Below, one piece after another: positions 8,422 to 17,028 of a DNA stretch of 64,000 nt (positions are counted from its first letter, which is position 1; each line of letters starts with the position of its first letter). The notes under the pieces are model-generated. The model made no database searches. It saw nothing but the letters and a program-made list of their open reading frames with translations, and was not told the origin of the DNA. The stretch covers positions 1 through 64,000 of the forward strand of contig CBDHFR010000003.1 of the NCBI GenBank assembly GCA_965262665.1, read 5' to 3'. The position numbers and the translations under genes are program-made. The DNA is from CBDBND01 sp965262665 (GTDB lineage: Bacteria > Pseudomonadota > Alphaproteobacteria > Rhodospirillales > Rhodospirillaceae).

Positions 8422-9953
8422 CGATGCCACTGCCAAGCGCTACGCTCGGCGAGGAAAGAAACGTGGTCGGGTATGCGCTCATGCAGCCGGCCCACTGCTA
8501 TTTCGACTTGCTCGATCACTTGAGCGCGATCGAGATAACGATGCACGCCGTCAGAGACAATGGCCTCACCATCTACATATACATCGCGCACCGCCCACGG
8601 ATCGTTCGAGTAAACCAGGTTCGAGACCACAGCCTGCACCGGGGCAAGGGCCACGCGTTCTGTGTCGATGACAATGAGGTCGGCGCGTTTTCCAGGTTCG
8701 AGGGAACCGATCTCGTCTTCCATGTGAAGGGCCCTGGCGCCACCTCGGGTCATGAGTTCCAACGCCAATTCGGCCGATCCAAAGGTTGGCGTATCAAGCC
8801 GCGCTTTTTGAAACAGCATCGCCATTTTCATGGTTTCCCATACATTTTGACTATTATTTGTCGCGGCGCCATCAGACCCCAAACCGACGCGCACACCGGC
8901 GTCAAGGAGTTCGGGAAGCCGAGCGAGCCCGCCTGCCCAGGTGGCGTTCGACACCGGATTGTGGGACACGCCGGTTTGAGTGTCGGCCAGCAGCTTTATT
9001 TCATCGTCATCCAGCCATATCATATGGGCGAACAAGGTCTTCGGACCAAGCACCCCGAGCCGCCCCAGTTCTATGATGCCGCCATGACCGAAAACTCGCC
9101 GGCTTTCGTCGTACTCCTCGCGTGAGTCTGCCACATGCATAAAGAAGTGACTTCCCGTCTGCGCGGCCACGTCGTGCATGGCGACCACCATTTCGGGGGT
9201 GCACCGGAGAGGCCCGAGGGCCTCGGGCGCGACCGATATTCGCGACGAATTGAAGCGGCGCTGTAATCTGCGTACTTCGTCGGCGGCTGCGGAAGGCCGT
9301 TCGCGGTAAGCTTCAGGAATAAATTGCGTAGGACTTTCGTTTACACCGTCGACGGTCATCCGCGATGCCACAACACGAATGCCCGAGCGCTCTATTGCCG
9401 TCAGAACTCCATCCAGCAAGTCGGCATGGCCCGTGCCGAATGTCCCGTTGGCGATAGTGGTGACGCCCATGGTCATCAATTCGAGCAACGACAATTGCGA
9501 ACCGGCTTCGCCGACGGTGCCATCCATTGCATCAACCACATTCCACATGAGTCGTCCACCGAACCAGACTTCGAGAGGTATTTCATCGTAGATGCCCTTC
9601 AGAATGCCGTTTGACACATGAGCATGACAGTTAATCAGGCCCGGCATGATCAATCGGCGATTGACCGAGCGATACGAGACGCCATCGGGCACGGCTCCCA
9701 GGTCTGCAGTGGCGCCGACCTGGTGGATACGCCCGTTCCGAATCCAAACGTATCCGTCTTCGAATGCCTGCCGCTGATCGTCCATGGTGAGCACCATGGC
9801 GCCCGCGAGGATGAACTCATCAGCCATAAGACTGGCCGCCTCATCGTCAGAGGCTGCCTCTTGAGCAACCGCATCTCCCGGTAACGCGCCGGCGAGGCCG
9901 AGTGCGCCGCCCACAGCACCTTTCAGAAAATTCTTACGTGTGATACGGCTCAT
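8415..9953 (-). CDS. Amidohydrolase with an N-terminal Tat-like signal
   Basis: 512 aa. It starts MSRITRKNFLKGAVGGALG, close to a twin-arginine signal but with Arg-Lys in place of Arg-Arg, followed by a hydrophobic stretch and an AVAQ-type cleavage site, so export is likely. The core is a metal-dependent amidohydrolase of the deaminase/chlorohydrolase type: LINCHAHVSN with the His-x-His pair near residue 110, His in FFMHVAD, His in LFAHMIW, and Asp in GLGSDGAATN. The C-terminus has the usual GSLEPGKRADLIVID closing strand. The substrate is unknown; deamination or hydrolysis of a ring amine or amide is expected. A single gene with no operon partner. Confidence 0.8.
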   Translation of the reverse strand: MSRITRKNFLKGAVGGALGLAGALPGDAVAQEAASDDEAASLMADEFILAGAMVLTMDDQRQAFEDGYVWIRNGRIHQVGATADLGAVPDGVSYRSVNRRLIMPGLINCHAHVSNGILKGIYDEIPLEVWFGGRLMWNVVDAMDGTVGEAGSQLSLLELMTMGVTTIANGTFGTGHADLLDGVLTAIERSGIRVVASRMTVDGVNESPTQFIPEAYRERPSAAADEVRRLQRRFNSSRISVAPEALGPLRCTPEMVVAMHDVAAQTGSHFFMHVADSREEYDESRRVFGHGGIIELGRLGVLGPKTLFAHMIWLDDDEIKLLADTQTGVSHNPVSNATWAGGLARLPELLDAGVRVGLGSDGAATNNSQNVWETMKMAMLFQKARLDTPTFGSAELALELMTRGGARALHMEDEIGSLEPGKRADLIVIDTERVALAPVQAVVSNLVYSNDPWAVRDVYVDGEAIVSDGVHRYLDRAQVIEQVEIAVGRLHERIPDHVSFLAERSAWQWHRK

Positions 9954-10231
9954 ACCTCAAGTCTCCCGCGCATTGAATAAGTTATGGCTTCGATAATAGA
10001 ACTTTTTAGACGCTGTCGCTACCGAGATTTCCATCCGTCACAAAATCTGAGCTGGCTAGCGCAAAAAATCTTTACAAAATAGAAACTTGCAAAATATCAG
10101 ATTAAGGACCCTGTCAGTTGGGGAGTGAACTGAACTGAAGTTACATCGCACGAATATTGAGCGGGATTAAGGACCCTGTCAGTTGGGGAGTGACCTGAAC
10201 CGGATCTACCCTCTTCTGGAGGACCTACTGT
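9954..10231. other. Non-coding stretch with a direct repeat
   Basis: No convincing gene. It holds the upstream region of the amidohydrolase and then two copies of a 35-bp sequence beginning ATTAAGGACCCTGTCAGTTG (see the repeat entry). Confidence 0.6.
10101..10200. repeat. 35-bp direct repeat, two copies 65 bp apart
   Basis: The sequence starting ATTAAGGACCCTGTCAGTTG occurs at 10101-10135 and 10166-10200 with one difference near the end (GTGAACTGAAC versus GTGACCTGAAC). The second copy runs on towards the IS6-B border. This looks like a short tandem duplication, possibly at the end of an unrecognised mobile element. Confidence 0.6.
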
Positions 10232-11035
10232 GGTATTGTCACGTTATTGAACGGTCGTGCTGCGAATTGGCATAGAACTCAAGCTCAAGCGGCAGCGGTG
10301 ACGGTTTGCCACAGGCCCATTGCGTGGTTGCGAAACTGGCGTAATGTCTTTCGGGATATCAGATGGCGTTGGACGTTGAAGGTGTTGTAGACGGTGGCGT
10401 GGGTAGAGAGAAACCGCTGCGCTGATCGAGCCGATTTGAAACGCTGCATTCGTCGTTCCCTCTGTCGGACTGGTAAGTGAGAATTTTCGGCTCGGTTGTT
10501 CTTCCTGCCACCAAAATCATGGTGCCTGATAAGGCCCAAATCCTTCAGAGCAGCACCATAAGATGGCAGTTTGTCTGTGATGAAGGTATCTGGGACAAAG
10601 CCTTGCTTTTTCAACAGTTTGCGTATCACCTTGAGCGCTGCCTTCTTGTTTCTGCGTGACTGAACCAGGATATCCAGCACTTCGCCTTCACTATCGACAG
10701 CGCGCCATAGATACATCCGCTTGCCGGCGATGGAAACGAACACCTCATCAAGGTGCCACCGGACGTCCGCTCGAGGGCGCGTTGTCCTCAGTCTCCGGGC
10801 ATAGGCTTGCCCGAACTTCAGTGCCCAGCGCCGCACCGTTTCATAAGAAACATCAACACCACGTTGAGCGAGCAGATCCTCAACATCTCGGTAGCTGACG
10901 GGAAACCGGTAATACAGCCAGACAGCGTGCTGAATGATCGCGGGTGGAAAGCGGTATCGGGCATAGGAGATGTTCTGCATCCAGCGACACTACTGCGCTA
11001 TCAGCAGCTGGTCACCCTGTTAATGTGACAGTTCC
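10232..11035 (-). mobile_element. IS6-family element, type B copy 1
   Basis: 804 bp with imperfect inverted ends GGTATTGTCACGTTA and GGAACTGTCACATTA. Flanks cctactgt and cttgacag do not match. It has cut into the maleate isomerase-like pseudogene on its right. Confidence 0.92.
10285..10980 (-). CDS. IS6-family DDE transposase (type B)
   Basis: 231 aa with Asp in WHLDEVFVSI, Asp in FITDKLPSYG and Glu in NNRAENSH, the catalytic triad of IS6-family transposases. It is clearly distinct from type A (about half the residues differ), so it belongs to a separate IS6 lineage. The four type B copies in the window are nearly identical, implying recent spread. This copy has the YSRYRFPP-to-YARYRFPP variant at residue 6 and RADVRWHLDE. 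Confidence 0.93.
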   Translation of the reverse strand: MQNISYARYRFPPAIIQHAVWLYYRFPVSYRDVEDLLAQRGVDVSYETVRRWALKFGQAYARRLRTTRPRADVRWHLDEVFVSIAGKRMYLWRAVDSEGEVLDILVQSRRNKKAALKVIRKLLKKQGFVPDTFITDKLPSYGAALKDLGLIRHHDFGGRKNNRAENSHLPVRQRERRMQRFKSARSAQRFLSTHATVYNTFNVQRHLISRKTLRQFRNHAMGLWQTVTAAA

Positions 11036-11078
11036 CTTGACAGCAAAGGGTGAGGGTAAGCGAAGAATTCTCACAGGG

Positions 11079-11338
11079 TCAGGATAAACGGACAACCGTC
11101 CCAAAGGCCATAGAGTCCGACGTGCAGCCCAACACAATCATCTCGCAGTCACAGGACCCCAGATCGGCCGCACCACCTCTAAGTCTTTGACTAATGTGTC
11201 CAGGTTAGACTTATGAGCCAAGTCTTTGTGCAGTGGTATTCGAGCAAAATGAAATGAAAGACCGTGCGGAGCCAGGCGATTGAATTCCACTTCGTTCGTC
11301 GTATAGGATTGAGGAACAATGACTCCGGCACGGATCAT
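11079..11338 (-). pseudogene. Maleate isomerase / Asp-Glu racemase-like fragment, frameshifted
   Basis: The N-terminal part reads MIRAGVIVPQSYTTNEVEFN and HGLSFHFARIPLH, the typical start of the maleate cis-trans isomerase / arylmalonate decarboxylase family. At about 11160 the frame breaks; in another frame it continues as GSCDCEMIVLGCTSDSMAFG, which contains the family's Cys motif. After that the sequence is lost about 60 bases before the IS6-B end. The gene is therefore both frameshifted and 3'-truncated. Confidence 0.6.
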
Positions 11339-11395
11339 GCGACCGCCGGCTTATCCTATTTTGCTCATCTCTTTGTATCCTAGCGCACCTGAATT

Positions 11396-12697
11396 TCAGG
11401 CTTTGGCCGCGACCCGGTACGGCCCAAGAATGAGCATAAGAAGAGATCCGCCAATAAGGCTGCCGGCGGCGCAATAGAGCATGAAAGAGTAGGAACCGGT
11501 CAGATCGAACGATAGTCCAAATAGCGGTGCGCCAATGCCCGCGCTTAGTTTGAATCCTGCGTAAAGCCAGCTGTATATGATGCCGTACTTGCGCTGACCG
11601 AAATATTTGCTGGTCAAGAATGACATCAAGTCAAACTCTGCGCCTGCCGCCAATCCGACGAGTACGGCTGCCAATAACGCCGCCGGCACGCCACCCACCC
11701 CCGCCGCCAAGATCATGCATGACACCGCGGGAAGACAGAGCAGAACCATACCGACACCCGGAGCCCAAAATCTGTCGATCAAGTAGCCGGTGCCGATGCG
11801 CCCGATAACGACGGCAATACCTATGGTTCCGGCCACTTGTGCCGCCGTTGTCACCGGCACATCCTGGTCGGTTAACATCGGGATCAGGTGTGCAATGATC
11901 CCGGCGATACAAAGTCCCACCATCATAAAAGCCGCGTTGAGAGTCCAAAACCGGTATCCCCTGATGACATCCCGGAATTCCATGCCCTCCATTGGTTCCT
12001 TTTGCAGGGGTTCAGGAGAGGGGCTGTCGACTGGTTTGGCCGAATGACCGGTGCGGTCAAATAGAAAGATATAGGAGAGCGGCAACGCAATGAGGGCAGG
12101 TAGGGCTGCGAGACCCACATAAGTCATACGCCAGCCATACTCTGTCATGAGCCATGTGGCGTAAATTGGAATAAAGGTCGCGCTTACACCTGTGCCGGCC
12201 AATGCGATTCCCAGGGCGCGGCCACGCCCGGTATTGAACCAATCGACAATGAGCCGAGTCCAGGTGATAGGAACAGTGCCTATGCCGAGGATGGCAGTTA
12301 CAAATGCAAGGACATAAAAACTCCAAAGCGGTCCGGTCAGCAGCCCAAGTGACGCCATACCCAGCGCCATACCGACGAGCGACACTAAAGTCACTCGCCG
12401 GACGCCTTGACGATCGATCAGCCAGCCAAGGAACGGTGCGGCCACCAGATTGCCAAGGGTCATCCACGTGTACATGGTTTGAACTTCGGCCCTGGACCAA
12501 CCGTAAGCTTCGCTCAAGGGTATGGTAAAGACGCCCAGGCTATAGATAGGTATGGCGGATAAGCCGCACGCGAGGCCAACACCCGCGACAAGGACGATCT
12601 TCCAGCTCCGCTGAAATTCCGCCAGCGGCCCAACGGTGGGGATTGCGGTCAAGACGACAACTTCTGGATCAGAGTCTCTTTCAGGATGGCGTTCCAA
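11396..12697 (-). CDS. MFS transporter
   Basis: 433 aa with 12 predicted membrane segments and the loop motif GWLIDRQGVRRVTLVS after helix 2, a major facilitator signature; it resembles oxalate/formate-antiporter-like and monocarboxylate-type carriers. A cytoplasmic loop at about residues 215-240 divides the two halves. The ATG at 12697 overlaps the upstream gene by 49 bases. A TTG at 12652 would give a 4-base TTGA overlap with the upstream stop and leaves the first helix intact, so the true start may be there. The substrate is unknown; the neighbouring maleate isomerase remnant hints at an organic acid. Confidence 0.75.
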   Translation of the reverse strand: MERHPERDSDPEVVVLTAIPTVGPLAEFQRSWKIVLVAGVGLACGLSAIPIYSLGVFTIPLSEAYGWSRAEVQTMYTWMTLGNLVAAPFLGWLIDRQGVRRVTLVSLVGMALGMASLGLLTGPLWSFYVLAFVTAILGIGTVPITWTRLIVDWFNTGRGRALGIALAGTGVSATFIPIYATWLMTEYGWRMTYVGLAALPALIALPLSYIFLFDRTGHSAKPVDSPSPEPLQKEPMEGMEFRDVIRGYRFWTLNAAFMMVGLCIAGIIAHLIPMLTDQDVPVTTAAQVAGTIGIAVVIGRIGTGYLIDRFWAPGVGMVLLCLPAVSCMILAAGVGGVPAALLAAVLVGLAAGAEFDLMSFLTSKYFGQRKYGIIYSWLYAGFKLSAGIGAPLFGLSFDLTGSYSFMLYCAAGSLIGGSLLMLILGPYRVAAKA

Positions 12698-13194
12698 TCG
12701 CCACGAATATCAGATCCAGTGCCGAACGAAAATTTGACCTCAACAATCTTAAGGGGCGGACCTTCGATGATGGCCGGCATCGCACAAACGTCTTTGCCGT
12801 TGAGGCCCGGTTTCGCTGACATCGCGCGCCGCGACGCCGTCACCGGCTCAATTTCACCGCCGTCGGTCAATTCGTCCCGGACAGCGGGGTCCGGGCTTTT
12901 CCACCAGATTTCGTCATTGCCTATGGCCACTCCGCGGGGGCATTCCTCCATGTATTTGGTCTCGTAAATGGAGCTGTAGAAGGACACCACCACAAATTCC
13001 AATGGGCGCTCTGCTTCGGCCTCGGCCAAGGCAGGTGTGCATAGGCATGTTGCTGCGATGAGCATCCAGCCTGTCAAACCCGGCCGCGCCGGTGAAGTCT
13101 TTGCAAAGGGAATTATGTCGAATAGTGCCCAAATCTGGCGCTGAAAACGCCGAGACCTATCCGACGAGCCAAGACACGAGCAGGGTATTGTCAC
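12649..13194 (-). CDS. Hypothetical exported protein with an IS6-supplied start
   Basis: Up to 181 aa. The only start codon before the hydrophobic stretch GWMLIAATCLCTPALAEAEA is a GTG at 13194 that lies inside the end of the IS6-B copy; the next is Met44 (13065), which would leave a signal sequence without a charged start. The mature part (from about residue 57) has three Cys residues and a run DGGEIEPVTASRRAMSAKPG. I do not recognise a family. The gene overlaps the MFS gene downstream, so the two were probably one operon before IS6 removed the 5' region. Confidence 0.5.
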   Translation of the reverse strand: MTIPCSCLGSSDRSRRFQRQIWALFDIIPFAKTSPARPGLTGWMLIAATCLCTPALAEAEAERPLEFVVVSFYSSIYETKYMEECPRGVAIGNDEIWWKSPDPAVRDELTDGGEIEPVTASRRAMSAKPGLNGKDVCAMPAIIEGPPLKIVEVKFSFGTGSDIRGDWNAILKETLIQKLSS

Positions 13195-13987
13195 GTTATT
13201 GAACGGTCGTGCTGCGAATTGGCATAGAACTCAAGCTCAAGCGGCAGCGGTGACGGTTTGCCACAGGCCCATTGCGTGGTTGCGAAACTGGCGTAATGTC
13301 TTTCGGGATATCAGATGGCGTTGGACGTTGAAGGTGTTGTAGACGGTGGCGTGGGTAGAGAGAAACCGCTGCGCTGATCGAGCCGATTTGAAACGCTGCA
13401 TTCGTCGTTCGCGCTGTCGGACTGGTAAGTGAGAATTTTCGGCTCGGTTGTTCTTCCTGCCACCAAAATCATGGTGCCTGATAAGGCCCAAATCCTTCAG
13501 AGCAGCACCATAAGATGGCAGTTTGTCTGTGATGAAGGTATCTGGGACAAAGCCTTGCTTTTTCAACAGTTTGCGTATCACCTTGAGCGCTGCCTTCTTG
13601 TTTCTGCGTGACTGAACCAGGATATCCAGCACTTCGCCTTCACTATCGACAGCGCGCCATAGATACATCCGCTTGCCGGCGATGGAAACGAACACCTCAT
13701 CAAGGTGCCACCGGACGTCAGGTCTAGGGCGCGTTGTCCTCAGTCTCCGGGCATAGGCTTGCCCGAACTTCAGTGCCCAGCGCCGCACCGTTTCATAAGA
13801 AACATCAACACCACGTTGAGCGAGCAGATCCTCAACATCTCGGTAGCTGACGGGAAACCGGTAATACAGCCAGACAGCGTGCTGAATGATCGCGGGTGGA
13901 AAGCGGTATCGGGCATAGGAGATGTTCTGCATCCAGCGACACTACTGCGCCATCAGCGGCTGGTCACCCTGTTAATGTGACAGTTCC
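13184..13987 (-). mobile_element. IS6-family element, type B copy 2
   Basis: 804 bp. Flanks acgagcag and atcggggg differ. The 11 bases at its left end supply a GTG start codon to the adjoining exported-protein gene. Confidence 0.92.
13237..13932 (-). CDS. IS6-family DDE transposase (type B)
   Basis: 231 aa, intact triad. It differs from the other type B copies by RPDVRWHLDE instead of RADVRWHLDE and by GCGCTG in place of CCTCTG near 13410, so it is the most diverged type B copy here. Confidence 0.92.
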   Translation of the reverse strand: MQNISYARYRFPPAIIQHAVWLYYRFPVSYRDVEDLLAQRGVDVSYETVRRWALKFGQAYARRLRTTRPRPDVRWHLDEVFVSIAGKRMYLWRAVDSEGEVLDILVQSRRNKKAALKVIRKLLKKQGFVPDTFITDKLPSYGAALKDLGLIRHHDFGGRKNNRAENSHLPVRQRERRMQRFKSARSAQRFLSTHATVYNTFNVQRHLISRKTLRQFRNHAMGLWQTVTAAA

Positions 13988-14214
13988 ATCGGGGGACTTA
14001 GAAGCTGGTCGACGGGATTTAACTTAGATACCGGACCCTACAAGCTCACCATTTCTCGGCGATGATGCGAACAGACCTGATTTCTATGGCCGTTATTTGG
14101 AAACATTCCAATCATTCGTCAATCAGAAAGAGCAATAAGGGTATAGCGCACCGCAAATTTTATTACACTCGTACTGCGTCATATACCGTCGGAAATCTAG
14201 GTTTGGGAGCGGCC

Positions 14215-14452
14215 ATGCGCTTTTCGATCTTATTCCTTTTTTTCGGTGTCAGTATTGTTGGAATACAGCTATCGGAGGCTGACGAAGTCGCTACAGATTT
14301 TGAAACGGCCTACCGGTGGTATACGGAAAGCCTTAATGAGAACGATAACGAGAGTGCCCTACGCCACAGTCAAACCGCATACGAGCTTGGGTTAGAGAAG
14401 TTCGGCCGAGATGACGCCAATGTCGCCATCTTAGCTTACAATTACTCAAAAC
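14215..14452 (+). pseudogene. Exported TPR-type protein, 5' part
   Basis: ATG 14215 starts a signal peptide (MRFSILFLFFGVSIVGIQLS, then EADE). It is followed by one helical repeat of TPR/Sel1 character (FETAYRWYTESLNENDNESA, then LRHSQTAYELGLEKFG) and the start of a second (ANVAILAYNYSK). At 14453 the frame runs into the miniature IS6-derived element and stops 26 bases later, so the C-terminus is lost. An upstream in-frame ATG at 14062 exists, but the signal peptide supports 14215. Confidence 0.55.
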
Positions 14453-14616
14453 GGCATTGTCAGACTAAATTAATTTGTTAGTTTAGTGAGGTGAGTTTTC
14501 GCCGTTCCGAGCCGCGCCTTGCTTGGTTAATCCCAAGCGAACCAATGGTTTAGTGCCTAAACTCAGGTAACAAGGGCCCAAGAGAGTTGGCCCTAACCAG
14601 TTACTCTGACAATGCC
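14453..14616. mobile_element. 164-bp miniature IS6-derived element (MITE-like)
   Basis: Left end GGCATTGTCAGACTAAATT and right end TTACTCTGACAATGCC match the two ends of IS6-A, but the 130-bp interior has no transposase sequence. The first ~80 bases recur, inverted, at 56771-56851 with only about ten differences. Two related copies with IS6-A ends and a shared unrelated core indicate a non-autonomous element mobilised by the IS6-A transposase. Flanks are not duplicated. It joins a TPR gene stub to an IS91-type stub. Confidence 0.75.
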
Positions 14617-15046
14617 TAAGAAACAGTTCCTCGGCTACGCGGGCCGCTATGTCCGCCATCCCCCCATCGCACAGCACCGGTTCCGGAAGATTGACCGTCA
14701 CGAAATACATTTCTTGACGAAAGATACGAAAACGAAACAAATGGTTATGACCCAGTACACGACGGTTGACTTCCTGGCCGCGCTGGCCGATCACGTGCCC
14801 GACCGTTACCGCCACGCCATCCGCTACTTCGGGCTGCTGGCCCCACGCACCAAGGCCCGCACCCATGACATCGTGTTCGCCCTGCTGGGACAGGAACGCC
14901 TCGGCAAGCCGGGACGTCTAAGCTGGGCAGCCTCGCTCAGGAAAAGCGTTGGCAACGACCCCCTATTGGACGAGCGGGGTGACAGGATGCGCTGGGTCGG
15001 ACGACTGGAGCCGTGTACACGTCTGGAGCCGAGCACACGTCGCTGA
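14617..15046 (+). pseudogene. IS91-family (Y2) transposase, C-terminal fragment
   Basis: The frame reads KKQFLGYAGRYVRHPPIAQH, then FLTKDTKTKQMVMTQYTTVD and ALADHVPDRYRHAIRYFGLL, matching the C-terminal region of IS91/ISCR-type rolling-circle transposases. The N-terminal part with the catalytic tyrosines is absent because the miniature element forms the left border. The last ~40 residues (DPLLDERGDRMRWVG) are less conserved. An ATG from the IS end gives the apparent start. Confidence 0.68.
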
Positions 15047-15344
15047 ATGACGCTGGGACGGCGGCGGTCACACACGGTCCGCCGCGGCGCTTGGCGAGTA
15101 GTGTATTTGACGGCGCGGCCCACAGTCAGGCCCGGCGTCTGCCACCAGAGAAGTTTCACCACACCTCCCAATCAATAGGGCCGGAACCCCTATAGGATTC
15201 CCGAGACGGCCCCATGCACGCCGCTCCACAGGGATGGGGCGACCCGATAAAACGTCGAGATCACCGGAAAACGATTTTTGATTTTCCTATAGATTAAATT
15301 CGTGAGAGAAATCAGAAGAATTAACCTTCCTGCGGAGACAAAAA
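15047..15344. other. Probable 3' end of the IS91-type element plus promoter region
   Basis: GC-rich, no convincing gene up to about 15280. The stretch around 15190-15260 probably holds the terminal end of the IS91-type element, but I cannot place it exactly. AT-rich sequence from 15275 leads to a ribosome binding site (GCGGAG, 15332-15337) before ATG 15345. Confidence 0.4.
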
Positions 15345-15401
15345 ATGTCGAATGACTCTAAGTTTTCCTTTTTGAATCCGTCGATGTCAAAATGAGTATT
15401 T
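15345..15401 (+). other. Signal-sequence start of the flavoprotein gene, interrupted by in-frame TGA
   Basis: ATG 15345 follows a good ribosome binding site and encodes MSNDSKFSFLNPSMSK, then TGA at 15393-15395, then VFLAGSAASIG in the same frame, which is the start of the open frame at 15402. The paralogue at 23686-25230 reads NVSKRTFLSGVGAAAVG at the corresponding place, so the TGA stands where Arg is expected (CGA to TGA). Confidence 0.7.
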
Positions 15402-16892
15402 TTGGCTGGATCAGCAGCTTCGATTGGATTAAATGCCCAGCCCTTTGGGATTCGTAGGGCCGTCGCACAAAATGCGGAATGGGATCTCATTGTTGTCGGT
15501 GGCGGAACGGCAGGTATGCCGGCAGCCATGTTTGCGGCAGATCGAGGCGCACGGGTTCTTCTGATTGATATTGCCCCACAACTGGGCGGTACTATGGACC
15601 GGTCATCGGGCCAAGTCGCGGCCGCTGGAACGGTGTGGCAAAAAGAACAAGGCATCGAAGACAGTCCCGATGCCCACTACGACGATGTCATGCGCATCAA
15701 CCGTAATACGTCAGATCCACGCCTGACTCGTTTACTGGTCGATAACGCTGCTGATACTTTGAATTGGTTTGCCGCGCGCGGCTATAAAGTGATGGACAAC
15801 CATCCAGTCGTGGGTGGTGGCCACGAGCCATTTACCAGGCGGCGCTATCAATGGAGTCCTGATGCCGCGCGCGCATTCCAAAACATCATGGACCCCATCA
15901 TCGAAGAAGCTCAAGCGAAAGGTAACCTCAAGGTTCTCTTGGATACCGGCGCTGTTGAATTAATTCAGGACGAAACAGGCGCTGTTGTTGGTGTCGTCAC
16001 TGAGAACGATACGGGAGAGCGGATCGACTATCGCAGTAGGTATGTGCTGCTCACCAGCGGCGGCTGCGCGTCTAATCCTCGCATGTTCGAGAACTTGCAT
16101 GGCGTACCTCTGTTCTGTGACGCCGCTTATCCATACAGCCAAGGGCAGGGCATTACCTTGGGTCTCGGTGCAGGCGGATATGTGCGTGGTGGCGATAAAT
16201 ATGCAACCTTGTTCGGTGCCGTTATGGACAGCGATCACTTCCCCGCCTTGCGACTAGTTGGTGCCAGCCTCGCGCCAGAACGGCGATCGCCATGGGAAGT
16301 CTATGTTAATGTTCATGGCAAACGTTTTATTCGGGAAGATGAGCCGAGCGTTGCCCAACGGGAATATACGCTGGGCCTGCAACCGGGCCGCCGTCATTGG
16401 GCCATCTTTGACCAGAAAATCTTAGACTCTGCACCTCCGTTTCTACCACGTTGGTCGCGTGAAGAGTTAGACGACGCGTTTATCGACCATCCCATGTTTG
16501 CGAAGGCGGAGACCCTTGGAGAGCTCGCCGTGAAAGCGGGCGTGAACCCCTATAATCTAAAGCGGGAAATTGCGGACTATAACGAGAACCTATCTCAAGG
16601 CAGGGAAGACAAAATGGGCCGCCAGCACCGGCCAACTACACTTGGCAAGGCGCCTTACTACGCTATTTGTCTGCAAGGCTGGAATGTGATGTCGTACGCT
16701 GGGCTCGGTGTCGACGGACAACTTCGCGTGACCCGAGAAGACGGCACACCAATACCTAACCTTTATGCCGCGGGTGAGGTTATCGGAAATGCGTCAACGT
16801 CCGGCCATGCGCTAACGAACGGCATGGGCGTCACACCGGCACTGACCTTTGGTCGACTGTTGGGTCAGAAAATGATCCCATTAACTGTATGA
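15402..16892 (+). CDS. FAD-dependent oxidoreductase, fumarate reductase/ketosteroid dehydrogenase-like
   Basis: 496 aa from TTG 15402. The FAD-binding Rossmann motif LIVVGGGTAGMPAAMFAADR is near residues 29-48, and the C-terminal FAD-contact region reads PNLYAAGEVIGNA with GMGVTPALTFGRLLG. The middle holds the capping domain typical of the fumarate reductase/succinate dehydrogenase flavoprotein and 3-ketosteroid dehydrogenase superfamily. The true start was probably ATG 15345 with a Tat-type signal, now broken by TGA. From TTG 15402 a protein without most of its signal could still be made. It is a paralogue of the gene at 23686-25230 (same length, similar motifs). Substrate unknown. Confidence 0.78.
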   Translation: MAGSAASIGLNAQPFGIRRAVAQNAEWDLIVVGGGTAGMPAAMFAADRGARVLLIDIAPQLGGTMDRSSGQVAAAGTVWQKEQGIEDSPDAHYDDVMRINRNTSDPRLTRLLVDNAADTLNWFAARGYKVMDNHPVVGGGHEPFTRRRYQWSPDAARAFQNIMDPIIEEAQAKGNLKVLLDTGAVELIQDETGAVVGVVTENDTGERIDYRSRYVLLTSGGCASNPRMFENLHGVPLFCDAAYPYSQGQGITLGLGAGGYVRGGDKYATLFGAVMDSDHFPALRLVGASLAPERRSPWEVYVNVHGKRFIREDEPSVAQREYTLGLQPGRRHWAIFDQKILDSAPPFLPRWSREELDDAFIDHPMFAKAETLGELAVKAGVNPYNLKREIADYNENLSQGREDKMGRQHRPTTLGKAPYYAICLQGWNVMSYAGLGVDGQLRVTREDGTPIPNLYAAGEVIGNASTSGHALTNGMGVTPALTFGRLLGQKMIPLTV

Positions 16893-17028
16893 AGACATGT
16901 CTAAAAACACAGCGGGAGTCTGTGCAGTGTCCGTATCGCACGGGACAATTGACGTTCCCGAGGGGCTTTGAGACTCACGTCTGGATTATGCTGTGATCCG
17001 CTAACACTCACTGCGCTAGGAGGAAACG

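Noticed and set aside
404..11035. Classic composite transposon with resistance genes between IS6 copies
   Set aside because: The segments between copies hold ordinary or broken chromosomal genes; no resistance or heavy-metal genes are seen.
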